Source of the DNA: a virus
Strand: one strand, 5' to 3'
Length of the DNA stretch: 64,000 nt
Virus record (IMG/VR): IMGVR_UViG_3300032315_000747
Location: 1-64,000 of that record
How positions within the stretch are numbered: position 1 is the first letter of the stretch; each line of letters starts with the position of its first letter. This document shows positions 42,971 to 50,348 of the stretch, one piece after another. The position numbers and the translations under genes were made by a program. The notes beneath the pieces were generated by a model. The model did not search any database and was not told the origin of the DNA. It was given only the letters and a program-made list of their open reading frames with translations.

Positions 42971-43165
42971 TTAGTCAGCTATGTTCAACTTTGGCTTGCG
43001 ACCGGTTGTTTTTTTACCTGTTGCTTTCTTAGTTTCTGTTTTTTCTCGTGAAGGTTCTACTTCTTCTGCTAGCGTAGTTTCGTTTGTTTCGATTACAGGT
43101 TCAACTTTTGTGGGAGCAACAGCAGCCGTAAATTTAGTTAGTAGCTTTTTCAAAAATAACATCAT
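42971..43165 (-). CDS. Small Lys/Thr-rich basic protein
   Basis: 64 residues: a hydrophobic-basic N-terminal helix (MMLFLKKLLTKFTAAV), an acidic middle and a basic tail (KKATGKKTTGRKPKLNIAD). Ribosome site GGAG and a late octamer on the minus strand upstream. Histone-like tail; function unknown. Confidence 0.5.
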   Translation of the reverse strand: MMLFLKKLLTKFTAAVAPTKVEPVIETNETTLAEEVEPSREKTETKKATGKKTTGRKPKLNIAD

Positions 43166-43193
43166 GAATCTCCTATTGCTGATGTTCTGTTAG

Positions 43194-43201
43194 TATTTAT
43201 G
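43194..43201 (-). promoter_or_regulatory. Late promoter, CATAAATA (minus strand)
   Basis: CATAAATAC 28 bases upstream of the minus-strand gene's ATG at 43165, back to back with the plus-strand late octamer at 43217. Confidence 0.5.
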
Positions 43202-43216
43202 ATTGTGCGATATTTG

Positions 43217-43224
43217 AATAAATA
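43217..43224 (+). promoter_or_regulatory. T4-type late promoter, AATAAATA
   Basis: AATAAATACTTTATG: only four bases separate the octamer from the ATG at 43229, so the transcript should begin at or next to the start codon. Confidence 0.6.
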
Positions 43225-43228
43225 CTTT

Positions 43229-44776
43229 ATGCGTGATCTTCTTGACAAAATTGAAACTCTAGCCGAAAGTACTGGCCTTGCTGGCCGAAAAGCCGGCGCT
43301 GTATTTCGCAATTCAGCCGGCGAAGAAATAATATTTGACAAAATCGAGTTCTTCCCAGAAAAAAGCGGAAGATATACTCCTGAACAATTAGATCATGTGT
43401 TGTTAGATATCAATAGTCAGACTGACCATAACATTCAATGGATGAATACTCGCACTATTAGAATGGGAGGATTTGCTCTCGCTACGTTCACTGGTCCAGA
43501 CGGTCCTGTGTATTTCGGTAGATATCTAGAACAGATCAAGCCAAATTTCACAGACAACTATGTTCCGAATTTAGTAGGAGACTATAAATTAGCTAGCAAA
43601 TCGGCTGAGAAGGCTCAAGCTGGCTTGAGCCCTCAGGATCTATTGACCAATAAGAGTGATTTGACTGCTAACGACATCCTTAAGCAATTGGCCGAGAAAT
43701 TGGGTACCGATAATCCATTATACGACGTTACATACCGATTAGTAGCAGGTGAACCCCTTCCGATGACGTTTAATGCACCTGATAATCTTAGCTTCTCTGC
43801 ATTTAGAGATTATTTCTGTGAGATATTGCAACCGATCGCATTGCAGATGGGGCAATACGAAGGTAATGCAGGAGAAGCTGCTGAAATTTTTCTGAATGGA
43901 AATTTTAAAAACACCCTTATCTCGTTTGATACTACTAAGACTGCTGGACTAAGCGATAGCATCATGACCAACGATGAAGGCAAGTCGATCAAGGTCAGTA
44001 CTAAAGGTGGCAAAGGAGCCACTGCAAGTACGACTAATCTAATCAACAGCGTTGACGAATTATCTCAGACTGAAGGGGGCAATAAATTACGTGAAAAATA
44101 TGCTGATACGATTGAGATCATACGCGAGATAAAGCGTCGAGGTCAGGCGCTCTCGCCTATCTATCTGGGTCTGAAGTTTGACATTATCGATGAAACAGAT
44201 GCTAGGATGATATTATCACTCAAGAATGATAGTCCTTTACCAATGAGTGAATTAGATAATCTCGGGTTATCTGACAATCTGCTAAAGCTAGCACAGACCA
44301 GAAAATCATTGGATAGAGCCAAAGTTAATTTTTACTATCTCTTGCTTGCTGCCGTAGCACATAAAGCAGCAGAGGAAGTCAACGAGAAAACTGATTTCAG
44401 CAAAGCTGCGGCAGACATACTCAATCAAGGGGCGTTGATTCAGGTTTATACTAAAGCTAAAGAGAGCAAAGGTCAATGGACTCTTGACGAATTCAACACA
44501 GTCTACCCAGGTGATAGTATCAAGGGTGTTTATCTTTCGGCAAGCAAGACATATTACAGTACAGGCATCAAGGGAAACTTTACGTTTAAGATCGACAGCG
44601 GCAAAGGCGTGGCCAAAGATGAACCTATTATAGATGCCGAGATAGGGAGAGAAAAGCGGATTCCCACTTCATCTGAGTTTACTAAAAAGGCAGCCGACAT
44701 CGCTCTTGGTAGAAACAAGCCAAAAGAGAAGCGCATGTCTTCTATGGGAAATGTTGGACGTTCATTACGAAAGTAA
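43229..44776 (+). CDS. Large unknown protein with capsid-targeting-like leader
   Basis: 515 residues from the ATG at 43229; an upstream ATG at 43199 would lie before the late promoter and is rejected. N-terminus MRDLLDKIETLAEST fits the leader class (LAE). The body is mixed alpha/beta, with SIKVSTKGGKGATASTTNLI and ERAKVNFYYLL-like helical blocks reminiscent of nuclease or DNA-binding phage proteins, but nothing I can name. C-terminal 40 residues are basic. Probably a virion protein. Confidence 0.55.
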   Translation: MRDLLDKIETLAESTGLAGRKAGAVFRNSAGEEIIFDKIEFFPEKSGRYTPEQLDHVLLDINSQTDHNIQWMNTRTIRMGGFALATFTGPDGPVYFGRYLEQIKPNFTDNYVPNLVGDYKLASKSAEKAQAGLSPQDLLTNKSDLTANDILKQLAEKLGTDNPLYDVTYRLVAGEPLPMTFNAPDNLSFSAFRDYFCEILQPIALQMGQYEGNAGEAAEIFLNGNFKNTLISFDTTKTAGLSDSIMTNDEGKSIKVSTKGGKGATASTTNLINSVDELSQTEGGNKLREKYADTIEIIREIKRRGQALSPIYLGLKFDIIDETDARMILSLKNDSPLPMSELDNLGLSDNLLKLAQTRKSLDRAKVNFYYLLLAAVAHKAAEEVNEKTDFSKAAADILNQGALIQVYTKAKESKGQWTLDEFNTVYPGDSIKGVYLSASKTYYSTGIKGNFTFKIDSGKGVAKDEPIIDAEIGREKRIPTSSEFTKKAADIALGRNKPKEKRMSSMGNVGRSLRK

Positions 44777-44802
44777 TAACACTTTTGTTTGTCCCAGAGT
44801 CA

Positions 44803-44831
44803 TTGACATTGTGGTTGCGATATAGTAATAT
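44803..44831 (+). promoter_or_regulatory. Early promoter, TTGACA-17-TAATAT
   Basis: TTGACA at 44803-44808 and TAATAT at 44826-44831, upstream of clpP. Unlike hsp20 and clpS, clpP therefore appears to have an early promoter. Confidence 0.75.
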
Positions 44832-44861
44832 ACACTTACATTAACAATGAAGGTAAAAAAA

Positions 44862-45446
44862 ATGTCTAACTTAGTACCAATGGTAATCGAACAGTCCAGT
44901 CGTGGCGAAAGAGTAATGGATATCTACAGTCGATTACTAAAGGACCGGGTGATTCTTCTAGAAGGGGAAGTCAATGATTATATGGCTAATCTCATCGTTG
45001 CACAATTGCTCTATCTTGAGTCGGAAAATCCCGCCGCCGACATCTCACTTTACATCAACAGCCCGGGTGGTTCAGTGACTGCTGGATTAGCGATTCTTGA
45101 TGCTATGCAATTTGTTAAGTCCGACATCTCCACTATCGCAATCGGAAGTGTCTGTTCAATGGGATCACTTCTAGCAAGTTCCGGCACCAAAGGAAAAAGA
45201 TTCATTCTTCCTAGGGCACGCCATATGGTGCATTCTGTGTCCGGTGGTTCTCGTGGCACGGTATGGGACGCCGAAATTCAAATGGAAGAAATGGTCCGAT
45301 TGAATAATCTTCTCACTGAGATTTATGCAACTAATACTGGCAAGACCGTCGAAGAACTTAAGATAGCTATGGCACGTGACAACTATATGGACGCTCAAGC
45401 ATCTGTCGAGTTTGGACTAGCGGACAAAGTTCTTATTTCTCGATAA
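44862..45446 (+). CDS. clpP: ClpP-like serine protease
   Basis: 194 residues from the ATG at 44862, which has AAGG eight bases upstream; the ATG at 44847 is less well placed. [20 protein letters not shown] starts as in bacterial ClpP after the propeptide. Catalytic triad Ser99 (SVCSMGS), His124 (RHMVHS), Asp173 (ARDNYMD). [11 protein letters not shown] is the oxyanion strand. Length equals mature ClpP, so a double-heptamer barrel is expected. Partner of the phage ClpX 4 kb upstream. Confidence 0.95.
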   Translation: MSNLVPMVIEQSSRGERVMDIYSRLLKDRVILLEGEVNDYMANLIVAQLLYLESENPAADISLYINSPGGSVTAGLAILDAMQFVKSDISTIAIGSVCSMGSLLASSGTKGKRFILPRARHMVHSVSGGSRGTVWDAEIQMEEMVRLNNLLTEIYATNTGKTVEELKIAMARDNYMDAQASVEFGLADKVLISR

Positions 45447-45516
45447 AAGTGATATACCCATTAGTGTTATTTCGAGAAAAAGAATTAGCTAAAGTCAGCA
45501 TTTCCTGAATTCTAAT

Positions 45517-45563
45517 GGTTACTGATTTAGGAGTAACCTGAACCAAAATAATAATTATTTTGG
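45517..45563 (+). other. Two hairpins downstream of clpP
   Basis: GGTTACT / AGTAACC (45517-45538) and CCAAAATAAT / ATTATTTTGG (45543-45563). The second is followed by A, not T, residues on the plus strand, so a standard terminator is not present; they may still slow or protect the transcript end. The rest of 45447-45574 holds no gene. Confidence 0.4.
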
Positions 45564-45574
45564 CAAAAAAAAAG

Positions 45575-45603
45575 TTGACTTCGGCTATCCATTTTGCTAT
45601 ATT
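45575..45603 (+). promoter_or_regulatory. Early promoter, TTGACT-17-TATATT
   Basis: TTGACTTCGGCTATCCA form with TTTTGCTATATTAAATTATAG, almost the same as at 9202, 45886 and 48168. Confidence 0.9.
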
Positions 45604-45631
45604 AAATTATAGACAGCAAGGAGACATTGAC

Positions 45632-45871
45632 ATGGAAGATATCAGCACTCTTATCGTTGACTTTCAGAATTATGCTAATTCGCTTCGTTCCGGATATCTT
45701 AAGCTTTGGAAGGCTACTGGTATCATTGAGACTCTGTGTGATGGTCGCATTCCTATCATTAATGATGAGGTTCGCCTTCTTTCCTATCTCAAGAACTGCC
45801 TTGAAATGGAAGGCTTCTATAGCACTGATATTGAGCTTATTATGGGTTGGCTTTACGAAAAAATTGCCTAA
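45632..45871 (+). CDS. Small early protein, unknown
   Basis: 79 residues, helical (DFQNYANSLRSGYLKLWKATG, LLSYLKNCLEMEG). Ribosome site AAGGAG and a dedicated early promoter. No family recognised; typical small host-takeover gene by position. Confidence 0.55.
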   Translation: MEDISTLIVDFQNYANSLRSGYLKLWKATGIIETLCDGRIPIINDEVRLLSYLKNCLEMEGFYSTDIELIMGWLYEKIA

Positions 45872-45885
45872 TGGTAGTTATTTGG

Positions 45886-45914
45886 TTGACTTCGGCTATT
45901 CATTTTGATATATT
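45886..45914 (+). promoter_or_regulatory. Early promoter, TTGACT-17-TATATT
   Basis: TTGACT at 45886-45891, TATATT at 45909-45914, same extended sequence class as at 45575. Confidence 0.9.
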
Positions 45915-45960
45915 AAATTATAGGCAATGATCTCTTTCTCTTAGAGAAATAGGAAACACG

Positions 45961-46395
45961 ATGAACTACGAACTGACCGATGAAACCATCCAATACGATA
46001 GCAAAACGCTTTATCGCATTCGTGCGCTGGTAGATATGCCAATCCACAATGTGAAGGCTGGCGAACTTGGTGGTTTTGTCGAGAAGATCGAGAACCTTCA
46101 AGGGAATGCTTGGGTCTCTGACGATGCTAGGGTCTCTGACGATGCTAGGGTCTCTGACAATGCTAGGGTCTTTGGCTGGGCTTGGGTCTCTGACGATGCT
46201 AGGGTCTTTGGCAATGCTTGGGTCACTGGCGGTGCTTGGGTCACTGGCGGTGCTTGGGTCTTTGGCAATGCTCAGGTCTTTGACAATGCTAATGTCTCTG
46301 GCAATGCTCAGGTCTTTGACAATGCTATGGTCTTTGGCAATGCTAGGGTCTATGGCAGTGCTATGGTCTTTGGCAGTGATATGGTCACAAAATAA
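45961..46395 (+). CDS. Left-handed beta-helix (hexapeptide-repeat) protein
   Basis: 144 residues. After a 45-residue cap (MNYELTDETIQYDSKTLYRI) come about 15 six-residue rungs of the form (A)xVxx(D/N)(A), e.g. ARVSDDARVSDNARVF, AQVFDNANVSGNAQVF. This makes a left-handed beta-helix. At DNA level the rungs are near-identical 18-base units. Unlike acetyltransferases no active site is seen. Widespread in phages; function unknown. Own early promoter. Confidence 0.8.
   Translation: MNYELTDETIQYDSKTLYRIRALVDMPIHNVKAGELGGFVEKIENLQGNAWVSDDARVSDDARVSDNARVFGWAWVSDDARVFGNAWVTGGAWVTGGAWVFGNAQVFDNANVSGNAQVFDNAMVFGNARVYGSAMVFGSDMVTK
46104..46386 (+). repeat. Tandem 18-base coding repeats
   Basis: Units such as GCTAGGGTCTCTGACGAT repeated about 15 times with few substitutions inside the beta-helix gene. 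Recent copying by slippage or unequal exchange is the simplest reading. Confidence 0.85.
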
Positions 46396-46399
46396 GTAG

Positions 46400-46428
46400 T
46401 TGCTTTATTCTCATAAAGAGCCTATATT
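46400..46428 (+). promoter_or_regulatory. Early promoter, TTGCTT-17-TATATT
   Basis: TTGCTT at 46400-46405 and TATATT at 46423-46428 with the shared GAATTATAG flank. Confidence 0.7.
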
Positions 46429-46460
46429 GAATTATAGTATCAATTAAAGGAACTAACGAT

Positions 46461-46784
46461 ATGTCTCTGGATGTTTATCTGACTGCTGTTCGCCCCACAG
46501 AAGTGTACAGCCGTAATATCACGCATAATCTGAACAAGATGGCTATGGAAGCTGATATCTACATGGCTCTGTGGCGTCCCGAAGAAATCGGAGTCACTAC
46601 TGCTAAACAACTGATTCCTCTGCTGGAAACAGGACTGGAAGTCATGCAATCCGACCCCGAAAGGTTCAAGATGTTCAACCCCGAGAATGGTTGGGGTGAC
46701 TACGAGAACCTAGTAAACTTTGTGGAAACTTACCTGCAAGCTTGCAAGGAAAACCCTGATGCTGAAGTTAGGGCGTGTCGTTGA
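46461..46784 (+). CDS. Conserved phage protein, unknown
   Basis: 107 residues. YSRNITHNLNKMAMEADIYMALWRPEEIGVTTAKQLIPLLETGL and FNPENGWGDYENLVNFVETYL are a pattern seen in many phages and prophages, without known function. Ribosome site AAAGGAA. Overlaps the next small gene by one base (TGATG). Confidence 0.7.
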   Translation: MSLDVYLTAVRPTEVYSRNITHNLNKMAMEADIYMALWRPEEIGVTTAKQLIPLLETGLEVMQSDPERFKMFNPENGWGDYENLVNFVETYLQACKENPDAEVRACR

Positions 46785-46891
46785 TGTCCCGCATAATTAA
46801 ATTTATCATTCGTAACGGTCTGAACGGTGGTTTGGTCGTTTCTATTCTAGCTTTGTTGATGGCGATCTGGTTCTCGGCAAGCACCCAATAA
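46784..46891 (+). CDS. Small membrane peptide
   Basis: 35 residues with a basic start (MSRIIKFIIRNG) and one span (GGLVVSILALLMAIWFSAS). Inner-membrane, positive-inside topology. Function unknown. Confidence 0.5.
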   Translation: MSRIIKFIIRNGLNGGLVVSILALLMAIWFSASTQ

Positions 46892-46926
46892 GTTTACCTT
46901 CTTGTTACCGACAGGACCAATCCCGC

Positions 46927-47034
46927 ATGACCTTACTAGAAACCATTCTTACCGTGATGACTATTGCTATTCTTTTTGGCTTCTTTCATTGGGCTGATAG
47001 CCGCGGTCAAGATGAATCTCAGGACAAAGAATAA
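46927..47034 (+). CDS. Small membrane peptide
   Basis: 35 residues: an N-terminal span (LLETILTVMTIAILFGFFHW) and an acidic tail. Weak ribosome site, but same size and place as its neighbours. Confidence 0.4.
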   Translation: MTLLETILTVMTIAILFGFFHWADSRGQDESQDKE

Positions 47035-47118
47035 TACTGTTGCCTTAAATAGGCGCGGCGTTGATATTTAACCTCTAAAAGTAATTCGCTCTTAGTTGAA
47101 AAATAGGTGACATCAGTT

Positions 47119-47679
47119 ATGTTGAATATAGACCATCAAGCTGAGATGTGGGCGGTTCTTTGTGCTCCACCCGAGCAGTTCAATGAATTGATCGAGCTTT
47201 TCGATAATATGGAATTCAAGAAAAAGTTCAAAAGAACTTCGTTTGCTTGGAATACCATCGATCCAGATGAAGTGGTGCGCAAGTTTCGTATCGCATGTGT
47301 CGAATATGCTATGGTTATGGCGAGAAAAGTACAGCCAACACCTACACCTGATTACTGGCAAACGGTAGAAGATTCCTGTCGACAGGTTATCGATGCCTTG
47401 AATGGTAATGGTGATTTGGTTGCTGCTCGTGCTGCTGCTGATGCTGCTGATGCTGCTGCTGCTTATGCTGCTGATGCTGCTGCTGCTTATGCTGCTGCTG
47501 CTTATGCTGCTGATGCTGCTGCTTATGCTGCTGCTGATGCTGCTGCTGCTGCTCGTGCTGCTTATGCTGCTGCTGCTTATGCTGCTGATGCTGCTGCTGC
47601 TGCTCGTGCTGCTGCCGAAGCTGACCTATCTGAAATCTTTATCAACATTATTTTGTCCGAATATGAAAATAAAGATTGA
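47119..47679 (+). CDS. Protein with long Ala-rich repeat
   Basis: 186 residues from the ATG at 47119. Residues 1-90 form a helical domain (HQAEMWAVLCAPPEQFNELIELF, FRIACVEYAMVMARK); ~100-170 is a run of Ala with Tyr, Asp and Arg every three to four residues (AAAAYAADAAAYAAAD), coded by GCT triplets. It predicts a long single alpha-helix. The tail ADLSEIFINIILSEY is non-repetitive. The family is unknown. Confidence 0.55.
   Translation: MLNIDHQAEMWAVLCAPPEQFNELIELFDNMEFKKKFKRTSFAWNTIDPDEVVRKFRIACVEYAMVMARKVQPTPTPDYWQTVEDSCRQVIDALNGNGDLVAARAAADAADAAAAYAADAAAAYAAAAYAADAAAYAAADAAAAARAAYAAAAYAADAAAAARAAAEADLSEIFINIILSEYENKD
47421..47615 (+). repeat. GCT triplet-rich repeat
   Basis: About 195 bases of GCT with interspersed GAT, TAT and CGT codons inside the Ala-rich gene. 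Length variation between related phages would be expected. Confidence 0.85.
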
Positions 47680-47704
47680 CATCAATTACCCGTTTTGCTA
47701 TATT
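47676..47704 (+). promoter_or_regulatory. Early promoter, TTGACA-17-TATATT
   Basis: TTGACA at 47676-47681, TATATT at 47699-47704, extended TTTTGCTATATTGAGTTATGG. The ATG of the next small gene lies where other members of this class have their start site. Confidence 0.85.
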
Positions 47705-47709
47705 GAGTT

Positions 47710-47808
47710 ATGGAAAAGCTTGAGCAACATCTGATCGCGCGAGGAATGGACCCGTCTTTGTACGGTCCGGCACTCGACGATGAAAACAGAGTAGCCACGT
47801 TCTACTAA
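47710..47808 (+). CDS. Small protein, possibly leaderless
   Basis: 32 residues (MEKLEQHLIARGMDPSLYGP). ATG is six bases after the -10, so the message would begin at the start codon. Expression is uncertain. Confidence 0.35.
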   Translation: MEKLEQHLIARGMDPSLYGPALDDENRVATFY

Positions 47809-47810
47809 AC

Positions 47811-47915
47811 ATGTCGAGCATCAATTGGGAATTTTTGATTGTATGGACCGTAATTATTCCTGGTTGTGGCACCATTTGGTACTGGGTAATTAAGACTATT
47901 TTGTCTGCGTGGTAA
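47811..47915 (+). CDS. Small membrane peptide
   Basis: 34 residues, almost wholly hydrophobic (WEFLIVWTVIIPGCGTIWYWVIKTIL). Two bases after the preceding stop. One span; function unknown. Confidence 0.45.
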   Translation: MSSINWEFLIVWTVIIPGCGTIWYWVIKTILSAW

Positions 47916-47926
47916 AGGAACGGAAC

Positions 47927-48142
47927 ATGTCAAAGAAATATAATAATCGTCACGGTGGTCCCTATGACCGTGGTTCTGCTGATAGCTACTACGGTCGGGG
48001 GCATAACCCTCATTACTATGTTGGGGCTACCCGCGCATCTGACAGGATCGATAGGGAAAATATGACCCCCGAAGAAATCGAAGCTTATACCGCGGGCTAC
48101 GAGGCTAATGAAGAAGCTGGCAATTTTAAAGATTGGAATTAA
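47927..48142 (+). CDS. Conserved small phage protein, unknown
   Basis: 71 residues from the ATG at 47927 (AAAGGAACGG upstream). YNNRHGGPYDRGSADSYYGR, HYYVGAT and MTPEEIEAYTAGYEANEEAG are typical of a small protein spread across many unrelated phages. Function unknown. Confidence 0.75.
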   Translation: MSKKYNNRHGGPYDRGSADSYYGRGHNPHYYVGATRASDRIDRENMTPEEIEAYTAGYEANEEAGNFKDWN

Positions 48143-48167
48143 AATTGTACCCGAGGTCATTTTTCGG

Positions 48168-48196
48168 TTGACTTCGGGTACCCATTTTGTTATATT
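48168..48196 (+). promoter_or_regulatory. Early promoter, TTGACT-17-TATATT
   Basis: TTGACTTCGGGTACCCA with TTTTGTTATATTGAATCATAGAG; 34 of the first 35 bases equal those of the 9202 promoter. Confidence 0.9.
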
Positions 48197-48228
48197 GAAT
48201 CATAGAGATTGAGCAAAGGAACTATCAA

Positions 48229-48579
48229 GTGGCTTATATGAATCAAGAGCGTAAGGCAATCATCGCTGCTAACTTGAAGCCTGTCCTCAAGAAGTACGGC
48301 GTGAAGGGAACTCTGTCAGTAGACCATCACACAAGCATCGTGCTGAGCCTCAAGTCGGGTAAGATTGATTTCGGTTCTGCCCGCGACCAAGTTAACCCCT
48401 ATTGGTTCCATGAGCATTACGAAGGTGTCGCTAAGGAGTTTCTCACCGAAGCGTTTGCTGCACTCAAGAGCGCGGACTGGTATGATCGTAGCGATGCTAC
48501 GTATGATCACTACGACGTTGCTTACTACGTTGATGTCAACGTTGGTAAGTGGAACAAACCGTATGTGCTGGAGGCGTAA
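48229..48579 (+). CDS. Widespread phage protein, unknown
   Basis: 116 residues; GTG at 48229 follows the ribosome site AAAGGAAC; an ATG at 48238 is possible. IAANLKPVLKKYGVKGTLSVDHHTSIVLSLKSGKIDF and VAYYVDVNVGKWNKPYVLEA mark a very common phage family with no known function. Confidence 0.75.
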   Translation: MAYMNQERKAIIAANLKPVLKKYGVKGTLSVDHHTSIVLSLKSGKIDFGSARDQVNPYWFHEHYEGVAKEFLTEAFAALKSADWYDRSDATYDHYDVAYYVDVNVGKWNKPYVLEA

Positions 48580-48580
48580 A

Positions 48581-48694
48581 ATGCTTGACAAGCTTAAGAT
48601 TTGGGTCTATAGTAAAGATATGACGTTTTGGCTCACGGTTGATTTGATTTGCTGGGCTATAGCGGTCAGCGTAATTGCTTTTTTTGTATATTAA
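48581..48694 (+). CDS. Small membrane peptide
   Basis: 37 residues, one span (FWLTVDLICWAIAVSVIAFFVY) after a short basic head. Starts one base after the preceding stop. Confidence 0.5.
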   Translation: MLDKLKIWVYSKDMTFWLTVDLICWAIAVSVIAFFVY

Positions 48695-48706
48695 AGGAGA
48701 TATAAC

Positions 48707-48868
48707 ATGAGTAATCAAATGCGTACTTGGAAAGTTTGGATTCGTACTACGTCTGGTTCTCAGATTCTGGTTACATTTATGGCTGAGAACCATATGATTC
48801 GCGCACTCGATACTGCTCGGGCTTTGTACGGACCTGCACTGCTTTCAGAAACTGTAATCCCAGCTTAA
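48707..48868 (+). CDS. Small early phage protein
   Basis: 53 residues (TWKVWIRTTSGSQILVTFMAENHMIRALDTARALYGPALLSE): beta-beta-alpha arrangement familiar from small phage proteins. AAAGGAG ribosome site. Unknown function. Confidence 0.55.
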   Translation: MSNQMRTWKVWIRTTSGSQILVTFMAENHMIRALDTARALYGPALLSETVIPA

Positions 48869-48892
48869 CACATTTATTTAAGGAGATATAGT

Positions 48893-49258
48893 ATGACAGA
48901 ACAACTATTTACTGTAGTCGGCATCACTGTTCATGGTAATGACGCTAAGATTCGCTTCACTGATGACATGTGCCGCCGCGTAAAACAGTTTTCTAAGGGC
49001 AAGGCTTCCCGTATCGATTTCATTGATCTTCCCAATAAGATGACCAAAATCGAGGCTCTTAAATATATGCTTACATGCAAAGAGTTTTCGTCAGCCGAGG
49101 ATCAGGCTACGATTAAAGATACACTTGAGGACAAGGAACGCGAAGCTCGTAAGAGCATGAAAACAGTCAGTGTGAAGAGCGCAGTTTCACTTGATGCAAT
49201 TAAGAACCGACCTCGAAAAGATGTTTCGGTTAGTGATATTTTAGAGGCAGTACAGTGA
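48893..49258 (+). CDS. Conserved phage protein, unknown
   Basis: 121 residues. LFTVVGITVHGNDAKIRFTDDMCRRVKQFSK, a DLPNKMTKIEALKYMLT helix and a long charged helix (DTLEDKEREARKSMK). A common small phage family without known function. The GC-rich island begins at its stop codon. Confidence 0.65.
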   Translation: MTEQLFTVVGITVHGNDAKIRFTDDMCRRVKQFSKGKASRIDFIDLPNKMTKIEALKYMLTCKEFSSAEDQATIKDTLEDKEREARKSMKTVSVKSAVSLDAIKNRPRKDVSVSDILEAVQ

Positions 49259-49272
49259 CCCCGGGGAACACC

Positions 49273-49653
49273 ATGACAGAGACAGAGAAGCTGGAAGACG
49301 TTCAACAGATCATCGGAGCCGTGTTCGATGCGGGCATGTGCTTCGGCGATCAGCAAGATAGGTCGCTATCTCGATCTCAGTATCTCGACGTGCGAAAGGC
49401 TGCCGTCGCGGCCGCCCTCACCGCATGGAACACCCTCCCGGCCCCGGCTCTGGATAGAGAGGGGGTGAAGGCGGCCCTACAATCCTCGCGCGGCTGGCCT
49501 GCTGATCTGCACCCCGGTCCTGCCGCCGACGCCATCCTCGCTATGGTCGGGGGCGGGGTTCCGGCTGAGCCGACCCAACCGGCCTATCGCTACCAAGATG
49601 ACAGCGCCGTCAATCCGTCGATGCTCAGCGTTTCCTCTACGGTGGAGGGGTAG
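49273..49653 (+). CDS. Unknown protein in GC-rich block
   Basis: 126 residues from the ATG at 49273 (GGGGA upstream). A helical N-terminal part (EDVQQIIGAVFDAGMCFGDQQ, AAVAAALTAWNTLPAP) and a Pro-rich tail. Proteins with LD.EGV..AL pattern occur in alphaproteobacterial prophages. No known function. Confidence 0.5.
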   Translation: MTETEKLEDVQQIIGAVFDAGMCFGDQQDRSLSRSQYLDVRKAAVAAALTAWNTLPAPALDREGVKAALQSSRGWPADLHPGPAADAILAMVGGGVPAEPTQPAYRYQDDSAVNPSMLSVSSTVEG

Positions 49654-50070
49654 ATGGAAGATCAGAAGGCATCCCGGGACCACGCCCCGACGATCACCTC
49701 CGGCAAGGGAACCCTGACCCTTGCCGCACTCACCGCTGCGCTTCTCGTGAGCGGGTGCGGCCCAACCGATAGAGAAGTTGCCCAAGGCGCCTACGATTAC
49801 GGCGTCTACGTCGGGCGCGTGCTTGGTCTGTGCCAACACCTCCGCGAAATCTACGAGGCCAATCCCGACAGCGACTGGGCGCACGACAAAGAAACGGTCG
49901 CAACCATCGCGACATGCCGCAAAGCCGAAGCCCAGCACGGCCCCGGAACGCGCGAGACGATCCACGTTCCAGCGGCGTCAAGACTTCCCCTCGCCCGTGA
50001 TGGCGCGTCTTCGCGTCCACCAATGACCAACGATGCAGTTCCTGGGACGAACAAGGAAACCGACCAATGA
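49654..50070 (+). CDS. Putative lipoprotein in GC-rich block
   Basis: 138 residues. A hydrophobic stretch TLTLAALTAALLVSGCG with a lipobox (LVSGC) after a ~20-residue polar head; lipidation would place it in the outer membrane or periplasm. Two more Cys lie in the following domain (GLCQHLREIYEANP, ATCRKAE). It could be an outer spanin-type or surface-exclusion lipoprotein, but nothing specific supports either. TAGATG coupling with the gene before it. Confidence 0.55.
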   Translation: MEDQKASRDHAPTITSGKGTLTLAALTAALLVSGCGPTDREVAQGAYDYGVYVGRVLGLCQHLREIYEANPDSDWAHDKETVATIATCRKAEAQHGPGTRETIHVPAASRLPLARDGASSRPPMTNDAVPGTNKETDQ

Positions 50071-50348
50071 CCAAGACACTGGTTGAGCAGTTGCGCGAGG
50101 CGAAGCACCTGCACCTCGAAACGAAGATGCTTCTGGAAACCGCCGCCTCTCGCATAGAGGAACTAGAGAAGGCTATGGAGGGACTTGTGGACGATCTAGA
50201 ACGCCGTCACCGTCAGGTTGCCGAAGTCTGTGACGAGATGCAGCAACAGGCGAACGATGGGTATTCGTATCACCGCTTGGTCGGCAAGCAGGCAGCTTAC
50301 CACCACGCCGCCGAACTTGCCTATCAAGCCCTCTCATACAAGGGGTAG
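50067..50348 (+). CDS. Coiled-coil protein in GC-rich block
   Basis: 93 residues, a long coiled coil (LLETAASRIEELEKAMEGLVDDLERRHRQV) and a His/Tyr-rich end. Overlaps the lipoprotein gene by four bases. Family unknown. Confidence 0.45.
   Translation: MTKTLVEQLREAKHLHLETKMLLETAASRIEELEKAMEGLVDDLERRHRQVAEVCDEMQQQANDGYSYHRLVGKQAAYHHAAELAYQALSYKG

Noticed and set aside
43199-43228. Upstream ATG for the gene at 43229
   Set aside because: It would lie before the late promoter octamer, and the later start restores the usual leader peptide.
45543-45563. Rho-independent terminator for clpP
   Set aside because: The hairpin is followed by an A run on the coding strand, not T, so it was listed only as a hairpin.
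46104-46386. CRISPR-like array
   Set aside because: The 18-base units have no spacers and are coding rungs of a beta-helix.
47402-47734. Leu-rich membrane-like frame in the GCT repeat
   Set aside because: It is the shifted reading of GCT triplets (CTG/TTG); the Ala-rich frame has a better start and a non-repetitive domain.
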